Shown here: positions 42,491 through 50,900 of the stretch, piece after piece | Position numbering within the stretch: the stretch's first letter is position 1 | Layout: every line of letters begins with the position of its first letter | Source of the DNA: Legionella adelaidensis | Lineage (GTDB): Bacteria; Pseudomonadota; Gammaproteobacteria; Legionellales; Legionellaceae | Reading direction: 5' to 3' | NCBI RefSeq assembly: GCF_900637865.1 | Contig: NZ_LR134418.1 | Coordinates: 248,001-312,000, forward strand | Length of the DNA: 64,000 nt | Made by a program: the position numbers and the translations under genes | Notes under the pieces: model-generated | What the model saw: only the letters and a program-made list of their open reading frames with translations | The model's database searches: none | Told to the model about the DNA's origin: nothing

Positions 42491-42928
42491 GTGCTCGACA
42501 CCACCCACACTCCAATTTTATACGTAGAAGACGATATTGTTGATCTTGAAAGTGTAAAACGTGAATTTAATAAAATTAACGGATCTTTTATTATTTATTC
42601 GGCAAAAAATGGTATTGAAGCCTTGGATAAATTATATGGACGAAATGGGCATAAGAAATTAGACCCTTTTCCCAAAGCGATTCTTTTAGATATCAAATTA
42701 CCCAAAATGAATGGGATAGAGTTTCTAACAGCACTACGTGAAAATCCTCAATTTAATTCAATAATGGTTTTTGTGGTAACCAGTTTATTTTCCTCTAAAG
42801 ACAAAATTGCTTTACAAAATTTAGGAATCGTTGGCAGCTTGATTAAACCATTACAGCATTCAGATGCCCTAGATATTTATTGGTGTGTTAATTCAGGCGC
42901 AGATGCCGGCAATATCCTTTTTTCCTAA
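42491..42928 (+). CDS. Single-domain response regulator (CheY/Rcp1-like)
   Basis: 145 residues. The acidic pocket is YVEDDIVD (Asp14, Asp15), the phosphoacceptor is AILLDIKLPKMNG (Asp67), Thr97 is in VVTSL, and IKPL carries Lys119. No output domain is fused, and no histidine kinase is adjacent. It resembles Rcp1-type regulators that receive phosphate from phytochrome-like kinases encoded elsewhere. The start is GTG at 42491. It is divergent from the ion-channel homologue and 20 bp before the cyclophilin gene. Confidence 0.9.
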   Translation: MLDTTHTPILYVEDDIVDLESVKREFNKINGSFIIYSAKNGIEALDKLYGRNGHKKLDPFPKAILLDIKLPKMNGIEFLTALRENPQFNSIMVFVVTSLFSSKDKIALQNLGIVGSLIKPLQHSDALDIYWCVNSGADAGNILFS

Positions 42929-42948
42929 CCATTTACCCAGGAGCTTAA

Positions 42949-43512
42949 ATGAGAAAAATAACTACCCTGCTTGCTACCCTATTGTTAACCATAGGATGTA
43001 CATTGAGTCACGCAAAAACAGCGGTTATTAAAACCTCTGAAGGTGATATTACATGTGAGTTATTTGATCAGGCAGCACCCAATACAGTAGCCAATTTTGT
43101 GGGCCTGGCAATGGGAACCAAAGAATTTACAGATCCCAAAACCGGTAAAATGGTTAAGCGCCCTTTTTATAACGGGTTAACCTTTCATCGTGTAATCCCT
43201 GGCTTTATGATTCAAGGCGGCGACCCGCTGGGTAATGGAACGGGAGGGCCCGGGTATATGTTTAATAATGAAAATACAGACGCCAGTTTTGCCAAACCTG
43301 GGGTTTTAGCAATGGCAAATGCCGGACCAAATACAAATGGCAGCCAATTTTTTATTACCGTAGCTCCACAGCCGAGCTTACAAGGAAGCTATAATGTTTT
43401 TGGTCAAGTAATTGCGGGGCAAGACGTGGCGGATAAGATTAGTAAAGTGCCTACTGATGCTGAAGATAAACCGATAACGCCTGTGATTATTGAAAGTATC
43501 ACCATTCAATAA
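42949..43512 (+). CDS. Periplasmic cyclophilin-type peptidyl-prolyl isomerase
   Basis: 187 residues. Signal peptide MRKITTLLATLLLTIGCTLSHA precedes the cyclophilin core: FHRVIPGFMIQGGDPLGNGTG, ENTDASFAKPGVLAMANAGPNTNGSQFFIT and YNVFGQVIAGQDVADKI. The catalytic Arg is in FHRVIPGF. It accelerates proline isomerisation of exported proteins. A hairpin with a T-rich tail follows at 43525-43543. AGGAGC precedes the ATG. Confidence 0.93.
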   Translation: MRKITTLLATLLLTIGCTLSHAKTAVIKTSEGDITCELFDQAAPNTVANFVGLAMGTKEFTDPKTGKMVKRPFYNGLTFHRVIPGFMIQGGDPLGNGTGGPGYMFNNENTDASFAKPGVLAMANAGPNTNGSQFFITVAPQPSLQGSYNVFGQVIAGQDVADKISKVPTDAEDKPITPVIIESITIQ

Positions 43513-43524
43513 AGGGAGCAAAAT

Positions 43525-43556
43525 GGCCCCTGCATCGGGGTCCTTATTCTTTATTT
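43525..43556 (+). terminator. Probable terminator after the cyclophilin gene
   Basis: GGCCCCTGCATCGGGGTCC forms a GC-rich stem with one mismatch, followed by TTATTCTTTATTT. It overlaps the 3' end of a small minus-strand gene. Confidence 0.55.
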
Positions 43557-43723
43557 AGTAGTGCTTCCAAGTCGGGGAAAACGTTGTGAAGAAGCTCTTT
43601 TGCTTCTCTTTGTTCACGACTGGATTTTGTCGCTTCTTCTATTTTTTCTCTTGGGTTTTCAAAAGATTTTTGAAAAAAACCAAAGCGATTATTTGAATAG
43701 CCCAAATCAATGCTTCTAGCCAT
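43544..43723 (-). CDS. Small protein, 59 residues, function unknown
   Basis: The frame reads MARSIDLGYSNNRFGFFQK, then SFENPREKIEEATKSS and REQREAKELLHNVFPDLEALL, ending in NKE. It is strongly helical and charged with an open frame from ATG to stop, and a GGGA lies nine bases upstream. Nothing else occupies this 360-bp interval. Function is unknown; the composition suggests a cytoplasmic or secreted small helical protein. Confidence 0.55.
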   Translation of the reverse strand: MARSIDLGYSNNRFGFFQKSFENPREKIEEATKSSREQREAKELLHNVFPDLEALLNKE

Positions 43724-43817
43724 TTTTATTCCCGTCTTGTCTTATTAATTAGCATTGTATTAATTATTTATTAAGGGAATATTAATTAGCTTGATAGGTG
43801 TAAAGGAAAAGGAAATC

Positions 43818-43836
43818 ACCGCGAACAAGCCGCGGT
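43818..43836. terminator. Hairpin between small minus-strand genes
   Basis: ACCGCG-AACAAGC-CGCGGT. It follows the stop of the gene at 43870-44091 in that gene's direction, so it is a plausible terminator on the minus strand, without a long T tract. Confidence 0.45.
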
Positions 43837-43869
43837 TACTTTAGGATGTACTATGAATTGGCCAAATGC

Positions 43870-44091
43870 TTAATTGTTCCACCATGGACCAAAGTATTCG
43901 ATTTTATTACCTTTTTTTAAGCCTTTTAAATCTTCCTTAAAGACGAAAGTCCGTACTATCCTGCCATCGGAAGTCTTAAAAGTAGATAAAACATAATCAT
44001 TACGATTTAAAGATACATTAGGTTTATTTGCACAAGCACTTGTTATAAAACTCAAAAACACCATGCCAATTATAAAAAACTTACTTTTCAT
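43870..44091 (-). CDS. Small exported protein with TFKTxDG motif
   Basis: 73 residues. The start at 44091 has GGAGCGAG just upstream. A hydrophobic leader, MKSKFFIIGMVFLSFITSAC, may be a lipoprotein or Sec signal (the Cys is in a weak lipobox context). The mature part, STFKTSDGRIVRTFVFKEDLKGLKKGNKI, resembles ATFKTEDGKTIRCMVHPEDRENL of the protein at 58906-59148, so the two appear paralogous. Function unknown. Confidence 0.65.
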   Translation of the reverse strand: MKSKFFIIGMVFLSFITSACANKPNVSLNRNDYVLSTFKTSDGRIVRTFVFKEDLKGLKKGNKIEYFGPWWNN

Positions 44092-44206
44092 TCTCGCTCC
44101 TTTAGTTTCTCCATTTAGCCAGCTATCTAATATAGTGTAAATTTTAAATAAGTTTAAATTTTTTGCTATTATGCGCGAAAGTAAATCTTTAAAATAAGAG
44201 GTATAC

Positions 44207-45799
44207 ATGCTTTCTAGTGATATTGACACACCAAAACCCGGTTTTTTCTCAAAGCTGGGCAACTTATTCACAAAAACTCGCGATTGGGTTAAGAGTAAAT
44301 TACCAAAGATACGAGAGAAACCGCGAAAAGACAGAAGCCGCTTTAACATTGTAGGAGAATACACAAGAAAAGTAGTTGAAGATGGTCTAACAAAAAGTAC
44401 GGCTATCTTTGGGGTAGGGGTGTCGTTGTGCTTTGGTTATACTATGGGGCCATCCTATTGGACATATTTAATTCCTTTTATTGCAACCGCTTTCGTAGGA
44501 AAATTATGGCACCGTCATCCCCGTGATGTTTTACGATTCCTTTCCCTTTTGTCCAGAAATTTTCAACAAATGTGGTCTATGGCTCCTCCTTTAATTACTG
44601 TCATCAGAACAGGGTATAGGATAGTGGGGATCAGTACGAATCCCGGTCCTGCGATGTTTGCTAATTTTGGCGGTAGTCTGGGCCTCTCTTTTATAAAGTA
44701 TTTAGCATCCAAAAGACGCTCTCGAGCTAATCCAATCGAATCTAACGAGAATTCAAAAACAGCAAAAATTAAAATGATATTTTTCAAAATTAAAGAAAAA
44801 GGAGGAGCTACTTTCAGGGAGTTTGTACTACCCGCCGCTTCATTTGCAGGAAAATGGGGATATTTCCGGCTCCTTACTTATACTTTTCTGGTATCATTCT
44901 TTCAACAACTCGGGTGGATGGCGTTAAGTAATAATCATTTACCTGAAGTGTATGAAAAATGGCTTTTACTATTTACCCTACTACCCGCCGCTTATCATCT
45001 TACATTATCACTTGCCAATAAGTTTTCTCCTCAACGTAGAAAAGACACTATTGAAAAATTAATTATTTATAGTAACGGGATTACCGATGGTATTCTTTCC
45101 TTTTCCATCCTCACTGGATTGTTCGCTTCCGTATTAATTAGTTACCAAGACCAGTTCGGCTTACCTTTTCAATTGTTCATATGTATGGGAGGCGCTGCCC
45201 CCGTAGGCATTTTTATGGGAATTTTTTCAACCAAGAAGGGCTTTTATAGAAGAGAAACTGCCTGGCTAAAAGGCTACGAATTTGCATCCTGGGACTCTTC
45301 TACAACAGAATTTCTCTCCAATGTGATTTATGTAAAATTTGAAGTGGAGGAAGGAAATGTCCTGAAGTATGCCGTTGTAGATCCGCTAGGTGATTTAAGA
45401 CAAGGTTATATTGAGGCGCACGAATTAAATGATGATACGGCTTCCTATCCTTTGACGCTTGAAGAGCTCGAGTCCATGAGAACACAAATATTATTAGTAA
45501 CTTCTGCCAGGACGCATACCCGCCCTCGCGTTAAAATTGAAGAAATTACAGAAGAGGGTTCTGTGGAGTTGCTACCTGTTTCCAGTACAACAAAAATTGT
45601 TTCGCAACTAGGAGGACTTAAAGAAGGAACAGAGGAAAATAAAAGAGGCCTCCTGAGCAACGAAAATAAGGAATTTGCTACGCGTCCTTTATTGTCCAGA
45701 ACTTCGTCCCGCGCCTCAATACTGGCGGCTGTTGAAGGAGCGGGAGTTGGGGGTGACTATGAAGACACTGACATTGCTTATCAATTAATGAGGTCCTAG
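44207..45799 (+). CDS. Multi-pass membrane protein of unknown function, candidate effector
   Basis: 530 residues. A basic, soluble N-terminus (1-60) precedes several hydrophobic segments (about 63-100, 135-170, 210-245, 260-275, 295-330). A soluble C-terminal 180 residues is rich in Glu and Ser (LLPVSSTTKIVSQLGGLKEG; end YEDTDIAYQLMRS). There is no signal peptide and no transporter motif. Membrane-inserted proteins with polar tails of this kind occur among Legionella effectors. It is divergent from the small exported gene, with starts 115 bp apart. A palindrome (45800-45824) follows the stop. Confidence 0.6.
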   Translation: MLSSDIDTPKPGFFSKLGNLFTKTRDWVKSKLPKIREKPRKDRSRFNIVGEYTRKVVEDGLTKSTAIFGVGVSLCFGYTMGPSYWTYLIPFIATAFVGKLWHRHPRDVLRFLSLLSRNFQQMWSMAPPLITVIRTGYRIVGISTNPGPAMFANFGGSLGLSFIKYLASKRRSRANPIESNENSKTAKIKMIFFKIKEKGGATFREFVLPAASFAGKWGYFRLLTYTFLVSFFQQLGWMALSNNHLPEVYEKWLLLFTLLPAAYHLTLSLANKFSPQRRKDTIEKLIIYSNGITDGILSFSILTGLFASVLISYQDQFGLPFQLFICMGGAAPVGIFMGIFSTKKGFYRRETAWLKGYEFASWDSSTTEFLSNVIYVKFEVEEGNVLKYAVVDPLGDLRQGYIEAHELNDDTASYPLTLEELESMRTQILLVTSARTHTRPRVKIEEITEEGSVELLPVSSTTKIVSQLGGLKEGTEENKRGLLSNENKEFATRPLLSRTSSRASILAAVEGAGVGGDYEDTDIAYQLMRS

Positions 45800-45824
45800 T
45801 TTGAAATCCATAGGGGATTTCAAA
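45800..45824. terminator. Hairpin after the membrane-protein gene
   Basis: TTTGAAATCC and GGATTTCAAA pair perfectly around five bases directly after the TAG. It may terminate or stabilise the transcript, though no clear T tract follows. Confidence 0.5.
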
Positions 45825-45896
45825 GCTTTGTAAAAAATGCATTACTATTCGAAACATATTAGTATAATTTGTAACCTCTATTGCTTGGCTAATAAA

Positions 45897-46157
45897 ATGA
45901 AACCATTTTTTCATTTTTACATTTTACCCATACTTTTACTTAGCCCTTCTTATGCTCTTGCAGAAGATTGCGATAGTTTGTGCGCAGGGGAACAGCAACA
46001 ATGTTTTAATACTATTCTTGCGGAAAATTATCCCCGTGATGCAAGCAGGCATGCGACGAGGACTTGCTCAGAGACTTTTTTACTCTGCAAAGTTGAGTGC
46101 GCACGTCGAGAAGATAGGGCTCCCCTATCCAAGCCCAATATGTTTATGCAGGAATAA
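45897..46157 (+). CDS. Small Cys-rich exported protein
   Basis: About 86 residues from the ATG at 45897 (MKPFFHFYILPILLLSPSYALA signal peptide). Six Cys occur in the mature part (CDSLCAGEQQQC, ATRTCSETFLLCKVEC), suggesting disulfide-bonded helices. The spacing C-x3-C-x6-C and C-x6-C-x3-C is a nearly mirror-symmetrical helical hairpin arrangement, reminiscent of CHCH-type folds but not the twin CX9C motif itself. Function unknown. Confidence 0.65.
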   Translation: MKPFFHFYILPILLLSPSYALAEDCDSLCAGEQQQCFNTILAENYPRDASRHATRTCSETFLLCKVECARREDRAPLSKPNMFMQE

Positions 46158-46277
46158 TCTTAATAGGAGATTAGATATTTATATTGAGAAAAAGTTTTAA
46201 TAAAAGTATGTTTGTTAATGTTTCCTTAATTTTTTCCTGTTAGATTTAATCCAATCTGATGAAAAAATATCTTTGCT

Positions 46278-47087
46278 ATGCGTCAAAATATATTCTTATT
46301 AATTGAAGAGTACCTGATTTATCCTACTCCCCAAAATGCAGAAGCATTGAAAGAACTCTCTCATCTTCTTGCAAACAAAGCTTATGATGAAGCGAGACTA
46401 AAATTTCCAGGTAAAAAAATTGGCGGTGATGAGTATATGCCCATTCTTCTAGAGCATATGACAGTCTATGCACAAGAAGCTTCTAATCATTCAACACGTT
46501 TAATAAGAAATAGCGAGGTTAGTACAGAGGATCCTGAATTTATTTTCAGGCTCAGTAAAGCGCAAAGAGATACCATCTATCAGTTAAAAGGCAGCTTATT
46601 AAATGAGCGCAGACGAAGACCTGATGGTCTTATTTTTGCCTTTAATGGATTTATAGAGCGACGCAAATCGCAGTTTAATTACTGCTCCGACAAGGAAGCG
46701 CTCATTCTTGATCTGATAAGTTACTTAGGCCTCAAGGCCCAGAGACTTACCGAAGAAGGACATGTGGATGTAGGGGCTTTACTTTTAAAAGCACGGAGTG
46801 AGGTTGACGCAATTCATAAAAGCCAGGAAAGTGAGCAAGTTAAAGAAAAACAAATTGGCGACTTATTAAATGACTTAAAAAACAATCCCCAAATAAAGCA
46901 TCACCGGGGAATTAAAAAAATACTTACTAATTTCTTAATCGCATTGACCGGCGTAGGTTTAGTCTACCTGGCTGCTACGGCTAAATCACGGCAATCCTTT
47001 TGGTACCATCCGCAAACGCAAATAGAAAGCGATATAGAAAATACGGAACAAAATTTAAAAAAAGCAATCGCTACTCCCTTGCAATAA
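46278..47087 (+). CDS. Helical protein with C-terminal membrane segment, candidate effector
   Basis: 269 residues. Residues 1-205 are helical and hydrophilic (EEYLIYPTPQNAEALKELSHLLANK). A single hydrophobic segment lies near the end (FLIALTGVGLVYLAATA, about 217-234), followed by a soluble tail of about 35 residues. The type II-like tail-anchored layout and polar end (IESDIENTEQNLKK) occur in several Legionella effectors. No domain is recognised. The gene is monocistronic. Confidence 0.55.
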   Translation: MRQNIFLLIEEYLIYPTPQNAEALKELSHLLANKAYDEARLKFPGKKIGGDEYMPILLEHMTVYAQEASNHSTRLIRNSEVSTEDPEFIFRLSKAQRDTIYQLKGSLLNERRRRPDGLIFAFNGFIERRKSQFNYCSDKEALILDLISYLGLKAQRLTEEGHVDVGALLLKARSEVDAIHKSQESEQVKEKQIGDLLNDLKNNPQIKHHRGIKKILTNFLIALTGVGLVYLAATAKSRQSFWYHPQTQIESDIENTEQNLKKAIATPLQ

Positions 47088-47137
47088 CCTGATTTTACGA
47101 CAAGAATTTACGTCTTCATAAAAAAAAGAACGCCACC

Positions 47138-47893
47138 ATGATAACTTTACAAAATAAAATTGCGATAGTGACAGGTGCCAATAGTGGTATAGGCAAAGGT
47201 ATAGCCCAAAAATTTGTGCAACTCGGAGCACGTGTTGTTCTATTTGGCCGTAATGCTGAAACCTTAGAGAGAACACAACAAGAAATAGGTGCGGAAAATA
47301 CCTTGATAGTTCAAGGAGATGTGACATCTACCGAAGATTTACAAGGTTTATTCAAAACCACTGTTTCCCGGTTTGGAAAAATTGACATTTTGGTAGCCAA
47401 TGCCGGGGTTGCAGAACAAATTGGAATAGAAGAAGTCACTGAGGAGAAATTTGATTATCTGGTAGACATCAACTATCGGGGTTTATTTTTTACTTTAAAA
47501 TATGCCATTGATTACCTTAATCAAAATGCCTCCGTCATTCTTATTTCTTCTTGCGCTGCACAAATGACTTTTATCAATCATAGTGTATATTCTTCGACAA
47601 AAGCCGCTGTTCTCAAACTAGCGCAAAATGCCTCTTATGATTTAGCCAAGAAATTAATACGGGTAAACTCTATCTCTCCCGGTTATATTGAAACCCCTAT
47701 TTTTTCTACCGCTCTTTCTAATAACCCTGAATACTTAAAAGAACAAAGTGCTTATATTCCTTTAAAGCGTATAGGCACGCCAGAAGATATAGCCAACACC
47801 GCAGCTTTCCTGGCTTCTGAAGAAGCTTCCTATATAACAGGCGCTGATATAAAAGTAGACGGCGGCATAACCGCTTCATTTCCTATAATATAA
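47138..47893 (+). CDS. Short-chain dehydrogenase/reductase
   Basis: 251 residues, a classical SDR. GANSGIGKGIAQ binds NAD(P), NAGVAEQ is motif II, and the catalytic set is Ser in LISSCAAQ, then YSSTKAAV (Tyr-x3-Lys). Also present are RVNSISPGYIETP and the C-terminal ITGADIKVDGG. The substrate is unknown. No operon partner is evident; the next gene starts 62 bp later. Confidence 0.93.
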   Translation: MITLQNKIAIVTGANSGIGKGIAQKFVQLGARVVLFGRNAETLERTQQEIGAENTLIVQGDVTSTEDLQGLFKTTVSRFGKIDILVANAGVAEQIGIEEVTEEKFDYLVDINYRGLFFTLKYAIDYLNQNASVILISSCAAQMTFINHSVYSSTKAAVLKLAQNASYDLAKKLIRVNSISPGYIETPIFSTALSNNPEYLKEQSAYIPLKRIGTPEDIANTAAFLASEEASYITGADIKVDGGITASFPII

Positions 47894-47954
47894 GCAAGTA
47901 AAGTAATTTAATCTGTTGCTATACTATTTGTATCCATTTGTTCAGGTATCGATA

Positions 47955-50900
47955 ATGCCCCAATCTGACCTATTTCATTTCCAAGCGGCAGTGATGAATC
48001 TTGCTATTGCACGTGCGAGAGAGATTGCAATCGACCCGCAAACGCAATTAAATTTCGACCCGCAAGGCCGGGTTCTTATAGAAATTAAAAAAAGTGACCT
48101 TGACGATGCTATTGTTGCACAGGCAGGAAGGCCCCTCTCGGATAAGATAACAGTAAGCCTGGATATTCATGACTTCCCTACCCTTCTGGGTAAGTATTAT
48201 GAAGCAATAGAAGAGAAATTAATTACCCATAAAGTCAAACATCCCGAAGCAATTGTCCAACAGCTCCAGCACTCCCAGTCCATCGGCAGTATTAATGCCA
48301 TTCAACAAGAGCTTCATTTTCATTTAAGTCTGTCTTTAAGAACGTGGCAAACATTTTTTGATGAAATTTATCCAGGAAAGTTTGCAGGGAAAGAAGCCGA
48401 ACTAGAAAAAGCGTATAAAGATACTCTCGAACATATTAATGAGCTGGTATTGAATGAGTTTGCCAAAGCGCTTATAAAAGCGCAAAAGCCCGGCGAAGGT
48501 TTAGATATTAGTATCTTAAATAATGCATTGGACAAAGCACGCGAAAGCCTTGCTAGAAGTGCGCATGATTATTTATTTAAAAATATTCTCACCAATACAC
48601 ACGTGATTTTTTCCAAAGATGATTTAATTAAACTTCATCAAAATAAATCCCGCTTAAAAGAGATTGCGGAGCAAACCACGGCGACCCCAAATGACGTTAT
48701 ACACACTAGTTGTCACCAAGGCTTAGCCACATGGATTTCCGGTTCGGAAAATACAGCACACCACCGAGTAAAAGGCTTTGACCACCTCCCGCAGCGTCAA
48801 ATTATTTCCCATCCTTATAAAGGTACAACAGTTAGCACCCATGAAGCTGCCCGTATTCAAATACGCACACCTTCACTTGATGTAAAAGATGATGAAGTAA
48901 AAAGAGATCCTAAGCCCTATATTGCAGATATTGCTGACAAGCTGGACGGGATAAAGAAATTTTATTCATTGGATTATGATGAATTACTAGACGACCCTAA
49001 AGCGTTCATCTACAACTTGCATACAGCCTCAAATGATTACATTTTTGGTTTAATTAATGCGGGGGATCGCAACGGTAATGAGCAAACGCAAGGTGCTGAT
49101 CTGATTTTAAAAGGCTCTCATTTATACAATAAAAAGCAATTGGATGAAGAGAGAGATGCTGGGCAAACACCTGTTTTTTGTTTTGTACAAAACCTATCTG
49201 TCAGTGGGTTCGGAGATACTTTAGGTTATACGGGTAACCCCCTAAAACAAGAAGCTACTTTAATGGCCGAAATGGCATTAATACACACGCTTTATCCATT
49301 TTGCACCCCAGAGCAGCAAGCCGAGATTAACGCGGCAAAAGATAATTATAAAAAGTTTTTAAATAAAGACGAGCGGGGAGAATATTTTTCCGCTTCAATA
49401 GAAGGCCAAAAAGCACTTGAAATCATAAGAAGTGTCAAGGATTCATGGAAAGCAGAACCTGAATTACCGAGTGAGGATTTTTTTCAAAATGCTGCAAATA
49501 GCTTAAAAATTTTAATCGCCAATGACCTTCATTTTTCTCATGATTATGCAAAACTTATTCAAACACTATCTATTTTTGTAGAAAAAGCATCGATTGCCGG
49601 CTGTAAAAGTGGTAATGAACGGGCCCAGGCAATTAATGGCCGCGTAGCTATTTTGGATAAACTATTTCATACGCCATCTGAAGATAGAGGAATCATTGCC
49701 GATTTACTTAAACAATTAGCAATGAACCCAAACCAACCCCAAGAAATAGCTACTTTATTAAAAAACAGTATCGATAACGAATATAATTTAAGCGGCCTTC
49801 AACAGGCAGCCTCTCTCATTAGCCTCCTTGATCAAGGAGCAGCATCTAAAGTAAAAGCGAAATCCCCTTACTTTTACACAATAGATAGGAACCATGCTGA
49901 AGAACCCACGATGACCCATTTGCATCAAAATAAGTCCGATCTTATGCAAGCACATAAAGGTCTCGGAAAATTCATGTTTACAGCGGCTGAAGAAAATATA
50001 GAAGACCATCTGCGAAATTTAGGTGTTATTCAGTTAAGAATTAAAAAAAGAGAGCGCGGAGAACTCCCAGATAGCATTGGCGAATACAATGGTGAAACTA
50101 TCGTTCATATTCCTGAAAAGGAAAAACACCGTTTAGCTTTTCTACAATACTTATACTCCGTTCATGCTCTGGGCAAACCCAAAATGAACCCACGTTTAAG
50201 AGACGATCTTATTCGCCGTGGCAAGCAAGGAGATGCCGCTATTTCCATGGAGCAATTATTAGGTCCCGAAGGCGTTGAGCTCTATACAAAAGCCTTACAA
50301 GAAGAAAGAGATAGCGTCGAATTTAAAAAGGCCATTTGGGAAAAAGCAACGGAAGAGACCATCAATGGAGACAGGCAATTTAAAAAACGCTTCGTAGCCC
50401 AAATATTAGGACCTGCCGGTGTGGGTAAAACCGGCGCTGTTCGCGCTATGTTAAGGAAACTGGAAGAGTTTATGGAAAGAGATCCTGATGTTCCTGGTCA
50501 ACCTATGGTTGCCAAGGTAGACGGAGGGGATACGCGGGAAGTCTCACAAATCCGCAGGTGGGCTTTACAACATGCTATTGACATGAACTATACCGGGATT
50601 AGAGATTTATATGACATTGGTGATAAGCCTATACTGGACGAGGTTAAGGCAATAGATGTAGAAGATGTAGCCGTTCAAGATCCCCATATGAATATAGTTA
50701 TTCCTACAACTGACTTGAAAAAAGTTAACAGGGAAAAACTAGAACATCCGGAAAGCTTACAAGAAGTTATAGTACAAGTTATCGGCAGACGTGAAGTGAT
50801 TGAATATCAACAAATTTCACGGGCATGGAAAACTGATTGGCGCGATGAGCAGAGCTTAGCCGAATCCAAAGCCCCACCTTGGTTACCATTGGCTTCTTAC

